In this document: positions 51,055 to 59,134 of the stretch, piece by piece | Numbering within the stretch: position 1 is the first letter of the stretch | Layout: each line of letters opens with the position of its first letter | Assembly (NCBI RefSeq): GCF_003402235.1 | Contig: NZ_QEWO01000005.1 | Location: forward strand, 310,001-374,000 | DNA from: Parahaliea mediterranea | GTDB taxonomy: Bacteria; Pseudomonadota; Gammaproteobacteria; Pseudomonadales; Halieaceae | Length of the DNA stretch: 64,000 nucleotides | Direction: 5' to 3' | Notes under the pieces: model-generated | The model's database searches: none | Told to the model about the DNA's origin: nothing | The model's input: the letters and a program-made list of their open reading frames with translations, nothing else | Program-made: the position numbers and the translations under genes

Positions 51055-52218
51055 ATGCCCATCCTGTTCGGGGTGGTGCTGCTGGACCTGATCGGCTTCG
51101 GCATTGTCATCCCCATCCTGCCCTTTCTTTCGCCCCAGCTCGGGGCCAGCAAAATGGATATCGCCCTCATTATCGTGGCCTATGCCGCGGGGGCGGGGCT
51201 GTGTGGCGGCTTCTGGGGCCGCCTGTCGGACCGCATCGGGCGCAAGAAGGTCATCATGATCTGCCTGGCCGGCGCGGCGCTGGGTTACGTCATGCTGGGC
51301 CTGGCCAGCGAGCTGTGGATGGTGTACGCCGCGCGGGCCTTTGCCGGGCTGATGGCCGGCAACTTCGGCGTGGCCTCGGCCATGGTGGCCGACCTCACCC
51401 GCCCCGACCAGCGCGCCCGGGGCATGGGCATGATTGGCGCTGCCTGGGGCCTTGGCATCATGCTCGGGCCTTTTGTGGGCGGCCTGCTGGCCGGCAGCAG
51501 CGGCGACTTTACCCTGCCCTGCATTGCCGCGGGGGGCATGTCGGCCCTGGCCATTGTGGCCGCGGCGGTATTCCTGCCCGAGTCGGTGAGCGCCGAGCGC
51601 CGGGCCGCCAACCGCGAGCAGCAACGCACCCACGGCAGTGGCAGTGCGCTTGGCCTGTTAAAAGATACCGGCAACCGCCTGCTGGCCCTGCAGTACGTGC
51701 TGCACAACAGCGTGGCCAGCGGATTTACCTACCTGGTGCCCCTGTGGACCGGCGACCTGCTGGGCTGGGGGGCGCGCGAGGTGGGGCTGCTGTTTGGCGC
51801 CCAGGGGGCGATTATGGTGGTGTTGCAGGCCGGCTTGCTGGGCCCGCTGGTGCGCCTGCTGGGTGAGTGGCGCCTGCTGCGGGTGATGATCAGCATGTTC
51901 CTGGGCGGGGTGGTGGTGGCCCTGTTCGCCAGTGGCCCGGTGTCCATGGCCGCGGCGGTGTTTATCGCCATGTCCGGGGGCACCCTGTGCATGCCCCTGC
52001 TCAACACCATCACCAGCCAGCGCACGCCGCAGGCCCTGCGCGGGCAGATGCTGGGCACTACCAGCGCCGCCGCCTCCTGGGGGCGGGTGTGCGGGCCGTT
52101 GATGGGCGGGGTTGGCCTGGCGCTGTTTGGCTACACCGGCGCCTGGATTGCCTGCGCGCTGGTGCTGTGCGCCTATCTCAGCTGGGCCTGGTGCGCGGGG
52201 CCGAAGGCGGCCGCCTAG
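51055..52218 (+). CDS. MFS transporter (TetA-like drug efflux type)
   Basis: The 387-residue protein has about 12 membrane segments. The opening LFGVVLLDLIGFGIVIPILP is the TetA-type helix 1, and motif A is GFWGRLSDRIGRKKVIMI between helices 2 and 3. GFWGRLSDRIGRK also gives the usual charged loop. Substrate is unknown; drug or metabolite efflux is likely by family. It sits 25 bases after ubiX but has no clear link to it in function. Confidence 0.88.
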   Translation: MPILFGVVLLDLIGFGIVIPILPFLSPQLGASKMDIALIIVAYAAGAGLCGGFWGRLSDRIGRKKVIMICLAGAALGYVMLGLASELWMVYAARAFAGLMAGNFGVASAMVADLTRPDQRARGMGMIGAAWGLGIMLGPFVGGLLAGSSGDFTLPCIAAGGMSALAIVAAAVFLPESVSAERRAANREQQRTHGSGSALGLLKDTGNRLLALQYVLHNSVASGFTYLVPLWTGDLLGWGAREVGLLFGAQGAIMVVLQAGLLGPLVRLLGEWRLLRVMISMFLGGVVVALFASGPVSMAAAVFIAMSGGTLCMPLLNTITSQRTPQALRGQMLGTTSAAASWGRVCGPLMGGVGLALFGYTGAWIACALVLCAYLSWAWCAGPKAAA

Positions 52219-52237
52219 CCGGCGGCCGCCGCCGTGG

Positions 52238-53272
52238 TCAGATATCCGCGCCGTTGATGCTGGCCGACACCAGCACATTGCTGGCGCTGCCCTCGGTGGA
52301 CTTCAGGAACATGCCACTGTTCACGGCGAACCACTCATTGATGGTGCTGGTGCCATCGTCGGTGGTGCTGAGCACGCGGAAGCGGCAGGCCTGGTAGGTG
52401 CCGGCGGGCACCTTCACCGACTCAATGCCAAGGAAGGTGGTGTCCAGACTCACCCGGGTAGACGTTTTGGTGTTAAAGCCCATCACGCGGGTGTTGAGGT
52501 TCACGGTGTAGTCCTGCTGGTAGGATTCCCCGGCCTTCAAATCGAAGCGCTGCAGGCGGTAGGGGGCCAGCTCGATGTTCGACTGGCTGGCGCGGGGGGT
52601 GAAGCTCTCCACGTCGGTGCCATACACCAGGCTGCGGTGTTCATCCGGCTTGAATTCAAAGAACTGCACCGAGCGCGAGGTGGAGGGCGCCGCGCCGGTG
52701 GCGGTGGTGTTGGATACCGCCTTCAGCATGGCGCGCCCCTTGAAGCTGCCGCTGGAGATCACCTGGTCGTAGGATTCGTTCACCACTTCGCCGCCACTGC
52801 TGGTGCTGCGATAGCTGGCCACAATCGTGGTGTCGATGGCGCCCATGGTGGGGTTGAAGCAGCGCCGGGCATCACCCGTGCCGGAGCCGGAGCCGCCGGC
52901 GGGTTTGCGAAACACCGCTTCCAGAAAGAACACTTCGCCGGGCTTGTCGAGAAAGCTCATCAGCACATCGTTGCCGGCAAAGCCTGAGGTGTTAATGGTG
53001 CAGGCTTTTTTACTGCCGCCGCACAGCCCCCGGTCGCGCTTGCGCCAGCCGACAAATTCATAGCCCGGCTCGGCCTGGGCGACAAAGGTTTCATCAAAGT
53101 TCAGGTCGCTCACATCCACCTTGGCGCAGCTCTGGCCCGCTTTGCAGCTGAAGCGTTTCGACTGGGTGGTGATGGTGCCGCCCTCGGTGGCGGAGAGTTG
53201 GATTTTGCAGCCGCCAAGGGTGAGGGCGGAGGCGAGGACCAGCCAGATGGCATGGCGAGTGGTCATTTTCAT
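52238..53272 (-). CDS. lipoprotein with a bacterial-repeat-like N-terminal domain
   Basis: The 344-residue protein has a signal peptide and lipobox (LASALTLGGCKIQ, Cys22). The region 25-90 (EGGTITTQSKRFSCKAGQSC and FVAQAEPGYEFVGWRKRD) resembles InlB-like or bacterial immunoglobulin-type repeats with extra cysteines. A Gly/Ser linker (GGSGSGTGD, about 125-135) precedes a beta-rich C-terminal domain (about 140-340) that I do not recognise; its KVPAGTYQACRFRV is like DUF3108-type domains. It is exposed on the outer membrane or periplasmic side. It is convergent with the MFS gene. Confidence 0.72.
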   Translation of the reverse strand: MKMTTRHAIWLVLASALTLGGCKIQLSATEGGTITTQSKRFSCKAGQSCAKVDVSDLNFDETFVAQAEPGYEFVGWRKRDRGLCGGSKKACTINTSGFAGNDVLMSFLDKPGEVFFLEAVFRKPAGGSGSGTGDARRCFNPTMGAIDTTIVASYRSTSSGGEVVNESYDQVISSGSFKGRAMLKAVSNTTATGAAPSTSRSVQFFEFKPDEHRSLVYGTDVESFTPRASQSNIELAPYRLQRFDLKAGESYQQDYTVNLNTRVMGFNTKTSTRVSLDTTFLGIESVKVPAGTYQACRFRVLSTTDDGTSTINEWFAVNSGMFLKSTEGSASNVLVSASINGADI

Positions 53273-53552
53273 GGTGAACTTTCCTTGTTATGACGAGAAG
53301 GCTGCCCCAAAGCGATGCCCGCATGGCGATGGCGTGACAGCTGGCCGATTATCGGTTGACTGAATTTTGGCCGCCATAGGCAAACTGAGAACTGGCTCGC
53401 AAACCGGCCAAGCCCCCCTTGCATCGGCGTCTGAGCCGCAGCGCGGCCATCAGGTGACATGGCCACCCGCACACGGGTATGATGCCCGCCCAACATACCC
53501 AAAGTTCAACAAACAGCCCATGTAGTCAAACGCCGGGCTGAAGGAGGAAAAC

Positions 53553-54317
53553 ATGCCGACGAACCTGTTTGATTTGAGTGGCAAGATTGCGCTGGTCAGT
53601 GGCGCCAGCCGCGGTATTGGAGAGGCCATTGCCCGCCTGCTGGCGGAGCAGGGCGCCCATGTGATTGTGTCCAGCCGCAAGATCGATGACTGCCAGCGGG
53701 TGGCCGATGAGATCGCCGCCGCTGGTGGCAGCGCCGAGGCCTTCCCCTGCCATGTGGGCAGCATGGACGACATCGCCGCCCTGTTCGCCCATATCCGCAG
53801 CACCCATGGCCGCCTGGATATCAGCGTGAACAACGCCGCCACCAACCCCTACTTTGGCCATGTGCTCGACACTGACCTTGCCGCCTTCAACAAGACCGTG
53901 GATGTGAACATCCGGGGTTACTTTTTTATGTCCATCGAGGCGGGCAAACTCATGCGCGAGCAGGGCGGCGGCGCCATCGTCAACACCGCGTCCATCAACG
54001 CCCTGCAGCCGGGCGCCATGCAGGCGATCTACTCCATCACCAAAGCGGCGGTGGTGAACATGACCAAGGCCTTCGCCAAGGAATGCGGCGGGCTGGGTAT
54101 TCGCTGCAATGCTCTGCTGCCGGGGCTGACCAAAACCAAGTTTGCCGGCGCCCTGTTCGACAACGAAGACATCTACCAGCAGGTCAAGCAGCAAATCCCC
54201 ATGGGCCGGCACGCCGAGCCGCAGGAAATGGCCGGCACGGTGCTGTACCTGGTGTCCGACGCCAGCAGCTACACCAACGGCGAGTGCATTGTGGTGGACG
54301 GCGGCGTCACCCTGTAA
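53553..54317 (+). CDS. short-chain dehydrogenase/reductase (SDR)
   Basis: The 254-residue classical SDR has the cofactor motif LVSGASRGIGEAIARLL (TGxxxGxG type), the NNAATNP strand, and the catalytic Ser-Tyr-Lys set in VNTASINALQPGAMQAIYSITKAA. The preference for NAD(H) or NADP(H) is not settled by eye; SRKIDD after strand 2 suggests NADP(H). A strong AAGGAGGA ribosome site lies at about 53540. The substrate is unknown. Confidence 0.9.
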   Translation: MPTNLFDLSGKIALVSGASRGIGEAIARLLAEQGAHVIVSSRKIDDCQRVADEIAAAGGSAEAFPCHVGSMDDIAALFAHIRSTHGRLDISVNNAATNPYFGHVLDTDLAAFNKTVDVNIRGYFFMSIEAGKLMREQGGGAIVNTASINALQPGAMQAIYSITKAAVVNMTKAFAKECGGLGIRCNALLPGLTKTKFAGALFDNEDIYQQVKQQIPMGRHAEPQEMAGTVLYLVSDASSYTNGECIVVDGGVTL

Positions 54318-54371
54318 CGCGGCCTGCCGGGTGCCCCCGCTTGGGATGCACCCGTGGTGGGCGGGCTGTTA

Positions 54372-54449
54372 TGTGGGCGGATGACTCGCCTGGGATTTTT
54401 GTGGGCGTAGCTACTCGCCTATGGTTTTGTGGGCGTAGCTACTCGCCCA
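54372..54449. repeat. three direct repeats TGTGGGCG...ACTCGCC
   Basis: Copies at 54372-54390, 54400-54420 and 54429-54449 have the pattern TGTGGGCGTAGCTACTCGCC, with the first copy differing in the middle. Starts are 28 and 29 bases apart. The third overlaps the cupin stop region. They lie between the SDR and cupin genes. Confidence 0.8.
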
Positions 54450-55179
54450 CGGCCTGAGGCGTGTTGCTGAGGGCGTGGCTGGCCTCTGGCGCTTCGCGCA
54501 GGTAGGTAAAGCCGCCTTCTTTTATATACAGCTCGCAGTAGTCGTCGCTGGTGGGGGTCAGTGAGCCGCCCACGGGAATGCGCAGCCAGGTGTGCGTGTC
54601 GTAGTCGCCCTGCTCATCGGCAAAGCGGCCCTTCAGCACAAACAGCTCGGCGCCGCGGGGGAAGTTGATCTGCCCCAGTTCCGCTGGGCTGTCCCAGGCT
54701 TCCAGGCGCATGAAGTCGGTGTAGGGTTCCTGGGCGTAGAGTTTCTTCCACTGCACACTGCGCCGCACCGAGCTCTGCCAGGGCTGGTCCAGGGTCTGCA
54801 GGGCCACCTTGTCACGCCCCGCGCCCGGGTACTGGCGCAGCTTCACAAACAGGGTGCAGCCCTGCTCCGACCAGGGCGCGTGGCGAAAGCCCTCCGGGTT
54901 CAGCAGGTAGCTGCCGGCCGGCCAGTCTCCCTGCTCGTCACTGAACACGCCGTCCAGCACCAGGATTTCCTCCCCCTGGGGATGGTCGTGGCTGGGAAAG
55001 CGGGCGCCCGGTTCATAGCGCACCACCGATGTCACCTGCCCGGATTCTGCCGGGCCAACGCGGTGCACGCGCTTGCGCCACACATCCACGCCGGGGCTGG
55101 CGCTCCAGGGCATGGCCTGAGTAGCGACCACCACGCGCTGGCTGAGGTCGCCGTTGATGGCTTGATTCTCGTCTGTCAT
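54439..55179 (-). CDS. tandem-cupin protein (ChrR-like cupin)
   Basis: The 246-residue protein has two cupin-like halves. The first (about 30-120) has ARFPSHDHPQGEEILVLDGV with the His and Glu metal ligands and FSDEQGDWPAGSYLLNPEG. The second (about 140-235) has GAELFVLKGRFADEQGDYDT but lacks most His ligands, so it is probably structural. ChrR-type anti-sigma cupins and cysteine dioxygenase-like proteins share this fold. There is no N-terminal zinc anti-sigma domain. ATG 55179 is the only sensible start; a much longer open frame runs upstream as the shadow of the dehydrogenase gene. Confidence 0.83.
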   Translation of the reverse strand: MTDENQAINGDLSQRVVVATQAMPWSASPGVDVWRKRVHRVGPAESGQVTSVVRYEPGARFPSHDHPQGEEILVLDGVFSDEQGDWPAGSYLLNPEGFRHAPWSEQGCTLFVKLRQYPGAGRDKVALQTLDQPWQSSVRRSVQWKKLYAQEPYTDFMRLEAWDSPAELGQINFPRGAELFVLKGRFADEQGDYDTHTWLRIPVGGSLTPTSDDYCELYIKEGGFTYLREAPEASHALSNTPQAVGE

Positions 55180-55449
55180 TTTGCGGTAAACCTGTTGGAT
55201 GCCGGGTCTGTCGCCCGGTAATGCGTATTGGACTGCGCGACGATGGCGCGGTTCCCCGTGGTTGCGGATTACACGGCCTTGCCAATCAGCATAGACCGGC
55301 GCGGGGGCCCTGCATAGCTGCATAGGGCGGCTTGGGGGATGCACTGTGGCGAAGGGCTGTGGCGAAGGGCGGCGGCACGGCCAGCGAGACGTGCACGAAA
55401 TTCCCCTTTGCGCTATTGCCGTTAAATCACTTTGCGGTATTCTCAAAGC

Positions 55450-56418
55450 ATGAGCAAAAAAGTGTTTGTGACCCACCAGCTCCCCGGCGAGCGCATCCAC
55501 CAACTGGCCGAGTTGTGCGACCTCAACCTGTGGATGGGGCCGGGGCTTTTGAGCGCCGAGAGCCTGCGCGAAGAGCTGCGCGACTGCCACGGCCTGCTGT
55601 GCCTGCTGACTGATCGCGTCGACGCTGCGCTGCTGGCCGAGGCGGGCCAGCTTGAGTTCATCTCCAGCATGTCGGTGGGTGTCGACCACATTGACCTCGC
55701 CGCCGCCGGCCGGCGCGGCATTGCCGTGGGCAATACGCCGGGCGTGCTGGTGGACACCACTGCCGATACCGCCTTTGCCCTGCTGCTGGCGGCCGCGCGC
55801 CGGGTCAGCGAAGCCGACCGTTTTGTGCGCCAGGGCAACTGGCGGCAGGAGAACGCCTGGGCGCCGGACTTTTTCACCGGCAAGGACGTGAGCGGGGCCA
55901 CCCTGGGCATTGTCGGGCTGGGCGCTATTGGCCGCGCGGTGGCAAAACGGGCCCAGGGCTTTGGCATGGAGGTGCTGGGCTGGTCGCGTAGCGGGCGTGA
56001 GGTGGCGGGCGTAGCCGGTGTGTCGCTGGATGAGTTGCTGCTGCGCAGCGACTTTGTCAGCGTGCACACCGCGCTGAATGCCCAGACGCGCCACATGATA
56101 AATGCCGAGCGGATTGCCACCATGAAACCCGGCGCGGTGCTGGTGAATGCCGCCCGCGGGGGCATTGTCGACGAAGTGGCGCTGGCGGCGGCGCTGGTGC
56201 GTGGCGACCTTTACGCCGCGGGCATCGACGTCTTCGAGCGCGAGCCCATTGCTGCCGATAACCCCCTGTTGCATCTGCCCAACGTGGTGCTGACGCCCCA
56301 CATCGGCAGCGCCACCGCCCACACCCGGGCGCGCATGGCAGACCTGGCAGTGGACAACATCATCGCCGCCCTGGACGGGCAGCCCATGCCCAACTGCGTC
56401 AACCCGGACGTTTACTGA
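55450..56418 (+). CDS. D-2-hydroxyacid dehydrogenase (glyoxylate/hydroxypyruvate reductase type)
   Basis: This 322-residue NAD(P)-dependent enzyme has the dinucleotide motif LGIVGLGAIGRAVAKRAQGF. The catalytic Arg is in LVNAARGGIVDEVAL, the Glu is in GIDVFEREPIAADN, and the His is in VVLTPHIGSAT. WSRSGRE after the second strand indicates preference for NADP(H). The likely substrates are glyoxylate and hydroxypyruvate, as in GhrB, but other 2-ketoacids are possible. ATG 55450 starts MSKKVFVTHQLPGERIHQL. Confidence 0.9.
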   Translation: MSKKVFVTHQLPGERIHQLAELCDLNLWMGPGLLSAESLREELRDCHGLLCLLTDRVDAALLAEAGQLEFISSMSVGVDHIDLAAAGRRGIAVGNTPGVLVDTTADTAFALLLAAARRVSEADRFVRQGNWRQENAWAPDFFTGKDVSGATLGIVGLGAIGRAVAKRAQGFGMEVLGWSRSGREVAGVAGVSLDELLLRSDFVSVHTALNAQTRHMINAERIATMKPGAVLVNAARGGIVDEVALAAALVRGDLYAAGIDVFEREPIAADNPLLHLPNVVLTPHIGSATAHTRARMADLAVDNIIAALDGQPMPNCVNPDVY

Positions 56419-56424
56419 GTGCGG

Positions 56425-57003
56425 TCAGTCGGCGTCCGGCAGCCGGCGCAGGCCGTGCTTGATGGCGCTGTTCACCGTTTTCTTCATGGCCTCGATGTCG
56501 GTCTGGTTCACCCGGTCGACGATCTTGGTGATCACCACCCGCCACACTTCCTCCTTGCGCCCCACGTCATTGAACTGCAGGCCGATGTTGCTGGTTTCCT
56601 TCACGCCGCCAAGGGCGATGGCGTTATCGATGGAGGCCTGGTCCAGGTTGCGGTTGGGGATCTGCCCGGGGTAGGTGGAGATATTGCTGGCTGACTCGGC
56701 GGTCTCGCCCATGCGCAGGCCCTCGGCGTAGACGTAGTCCACGCTGAACTGGGCGCGGGCCGGGTCCAGCACATAGCCCTTTGCCTTCAGTTCGGCATCC
56801 ACCGCTTTGCGCAGCACCGGGTCCACCTGGTAGATGGGGTCGGTGGAGCCGCGGCGATTGTCCAGCGGTTCGCTGCGCCATTTGTAATACTGGTAGTTCC
56901 CCGCCTCAAAGGCCGCCGTGTCGTCGGGGCGGGTTTCCACGCTGCTGCAGGCGGCTATCGACAGTGCCAGCAGGGCGGTAACAACAATTCGGTTGAGCAA
57001 CAT
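56425..57003 (-). CDS. DUF4136 lipoprotein
   Basis: The 192-residue protein has a signal peptide and lipobox (LLALSIAACSSVE, Cys19). The rest matches the DUF4136 pattern: NYQYYKWRSEP near 37-47, DPVLRKAVDAELKAKGYVLD, and FSVDYVYAEG. These are small beta-rich envelope lipoproteins with unknown function. It is convergent with the hydroxyacid dehydrogenase (gap seven bases) and divergent from the LysR gene. Confidence 0.85.
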   Translation of the reverse strand: MLLNRIVVTALLALSIAACSSVETRPDDTAAFEAGNYQYYKWRSEPLDNRRGSTDPIYQVDPVLRKAVDAELKAKGYVLDPARAQFSVDYVYAEGLRMGETAESASNISTYPGQIPNRNLDQASIDNAIALGGVKETSNIGLQFNDVGRKEEVWRVVITKIVDRVNQTDIEAMKKTVNSAIKHGLRRLPDAD

Positions 57004-57158
57004 GACGGGCCTCGTGAGTGGGCGTTGATTCAGGCGGCTAAATGGTAGCAGCCGCCTGCAAGAGCGGCCACCGAAGATGGCCTAAAGGCGTGAAAAGCGG
57101 TGCAGGGCTGGGGGGGCTTTGGTAGCATCGGGCAAAAATAGCTAACCACGGGCCCCGG

Positions 57159-58130
57159 ATGATATCCAGAAAGCTGATTCGCACCGATCTCAATCTGCTG
57201 GTGGCCCTGCAGATTCTGCTGGAAGAGCGCAACGTGACCCGCGCCGCAGAGCGCCTGTCGGTGTCGCAGCCAGCGCTGTCCAAAACCCTGCAAAAACTGC
57301 GCGATTCCTTCGACGACGAACTCTTCACCCGCACTGCCCACGGCCTGGTGCCCACGCCGCGTGCCGAGGCCCTGGCGCAGCAGCTGCCCAACCTGCTGGA
57401 AAATGTCGAGCAGGTACTGGGCAGCGACAACTTCAGCCCGGATACCTTCGTGGGCACTTTCAAACTGCTGTTGCCGCCCATCATCAGCGAGGGCCTGCTG
57501 CCGGGCTTGATGGCCGAGCTGCAGCAGGTTGCCCCCCAGGTGCAGATCATTGCCGGCGAGGTGACGCCCGATTACCAGGAGCGGTTGAAAAAGGGCGAGG
57601 CGGACTTTGCCACCTTTGTGGCGAGTGAGACCGAGCGCGATATTCTCGCAGAGCCCATCGAGGCCCTGCCGCCGCGCTGCTACATGGGCGTGGGGCACGA
57701 ACTGGTGGGGCGCGATTTCAGCCTGAAGGACTTCCTGCGCTATCCCCACCTGCGCCTGTACCTGCCTGGCCTGGCCCGGGAGAACACCTCCCTGGTGGAC
57801 GACGTGCTGGGGCAGTACGGCGTGCACCGCACCATCGCCCTGGAAACCACCCAGTTTTCCGCCGCGGTGGGCGTGCTGACGCGTACCCATTCACTGCTGG
57901 TCGCCAACGCCGGCTTTGAAGACAGCGGCCTGTACCGCGACCTGATCATCGGCTGCGAACTGCCCCAGGAATTGCAGCGCATGATTCGCAACACCTACAG
58001 CGACCACCGCGGCAAGATGTCGCTGATGCGTCACACCCGCACCTCGCGCAGCGCCGCTCACCAGTGGCTGCGCGGTTTGCTCATGAAGCACCTCGCCACC
58101 CGCACCGCCGGCGATGCCAGCGCGGCCTGA
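57159..58130 (+). CDS. LysR-family transcriptional regulator
   Basis: The 323-residue regulator opens MISRKLIRTDLNLLVALQIL and has the helix-turn-helix NVTRAAERLSVSQPALSKTL at about 24-43. The effector domain (about 92-300) has TFVGTFKLLLPPIISEGLLP. LysR regulators usually control a divergent gene, here the DUF4136 lipoprotein, or nearby metabolism such as mmsA. Neither is proven. It is convergent with the AraC-family gene, two bases apart. Confidence 0.92.
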   Translation: MISRKLIRTDLNLLVALQILLEERNVTRAAERLSVSQPALSKTLQKLRDSFDDELFTRTAHGLVPTPRAEALAQQLPNLLENVEQVLGSDNFSPDTFVGTFKLLLPPIISEGLLPGLMAELQQVAPQVQIIAGEVTPDYQERLKKGEADFATFVASETERDILAEPIEALPPRCYMGVGHELVGRDFSLKDFLRYPHLRLYLPGLARENTSLVDDVLGQYGVHRTIALETTQFSAAVGVLTRTHSLLVANAGFEDSGLYRDLIIGCELPQELQRMIRNTYSDHRGKMSLMRHTRTSRSAAHQWLRGLLMKHLATRTAGDASAA

Positions 58131-58132
58131 CC

Positions 58133-59011
58133 TTACTTGCGAACAGAGCTTCGGTAGTCGCGCGGCGACAGCCCCATGGTCTTGCGGAACAGGCGCGAAA
58201 AATACAGCGGGTCAGCGTAACCCACCTCGGCCGCAATGGCCTTGACGCTGAGGTCCGAGCTGTCCAGCAGCTGGCAGGCGTATTCGATCTTCATGTGCAG
58301 AAAGTGCTTGATGGGTGAGTAGCCCGTCAGCGCCTTGTAGCGGCCAGAAAAATGAAACTTGGACAGGTGGGCGACGGCGGCCAGGTCGTCCAGCTCCAGG
58401 CTCTGGTGAATATTGTCCTGCATGTAGGCCTGCAACGACTCCAGGTTGAGGCCGGCCGGGTGGCTGGCCTGCTCGCGGTTGGCCTCCAGCGCAAACTGGG
58501 TGAACAGGTGGCGCAACTGGTTGGCGGCGTTGATGAAGGCACGGCTGCTGTAGCCCGTTTTGCCCACCGCCAGCAGGCTGTGAAACCCCGCCGCCAGCGC
58601 CGGCGCCAGTCCCACCCGCACAATGGGCCGCCCGTCCCGATACCCCATATACTCCGCGAACAGCCGCGAACTCACCCCCTGGAAGTGTACCCAGTACAGC
58701 GTCCACGGCTGGCTGCCCGCGGCATAACTGTGGGCCAACCCCTGGGGCAGCAGCATTAGGTCGCCGGCCCCCACCGGGTAGCGCGTTTCACCCACCCGCA
58801 GCCGCCCCTGTCCCTCCACGCAGTACAGCAGCAGGTTGTCGTCGTGCCGCGGCCGGCGCATGCGATGCCCCTTCGCCTGGGGGTAATAGCCCATGGCGGT
58901 GGGATAGCAGTCCCGCGTGAGGGGGTGGCGGTGCAGTTGTTCCAGCAGAAAAGCCGGCGTCAGCAGGCGCACGCCCTGGGGGGGAAGGGGCCATTGGGAG
59001 GGGGTGCTCAT
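58133..59011 (-). CDS. AraC-family transcriptional regulator
   Basis: The 292-residue protein has an N-terminal cupin-like sensor domain (about 40-150; NLLLYCVEGQGRLRVGETRY and GAGDLMLLPQGLAHSY) and C-terminal double helix-turn-helix (about 190-290). SLELDDLAAVAHLSKFHFSG and VKAIAAEVGYADPLYFSRLF are the two recognition units, and SPRDYRSSVRK is the usual end. It may regulate mmsA downstream on the plus strand, as MmsR does in Pseudomonas, but a large unrelated gene lies between them. ATG 59011 is preferred because upstream frame lacks a ribosome site. Confidence 0.92.
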   Translation of the reverse strand: MSTPSQWPLPPQGVRLLTPAFLLEQLHRHPLTRDCYPTAMGYYPQAKGHRMRRPRHDDNLLLYCVEGQGRLRVGETRYPVGAGDLMLLPQGLAHSYAAGSQPWTLYWVHFQGVSSRLFAEYMGYRDGRPIVRVGLAPALAAGFHSLLAVGKTGYSSRAFINAANQLRHLFTQFALEANREQASHPAGLNLESLQAYMQDNIHQSLELDDLAAVAHLSKFHFSGRYKALTGYSPIKHFLHMKIEYACQLLDSSDLSVKAIAAEVGYADPLYFSRLFRKTMGLSPRDYRSSVRK

Positions 59012-59134
59012 TCTGGTGTTTGGGTATCCGCTGGCTGCCGCTGCGTTGATGGTACCAGCCCTGCCCGGGGGGCGTCCCCGCTGGTTCTGGCGAATTTTTT
59101 TGCCGCCCATATGGACTGTTGCTATGTTCAACAG

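Noticed and set aside
54372-54449. CRISPR array
   Set aside because: There are three imperfect repeats with about 8-9 bases between them, no spacers of usual length and no cas genes.
54439-56322. 627-codon minus-strand frame beginning upstream of the cupin gene
   Set aside because: Only the last 246 codons read as a protein (cupin). The rest lies antisense to the 2-hydroxyacid dehydrogenase.
58844-59134. upstream extension of the ankyrin-repeat ORF
   Set aside because: It is antisense to the AraC gene and precedes the signal peptide; the start is placed at 59135.
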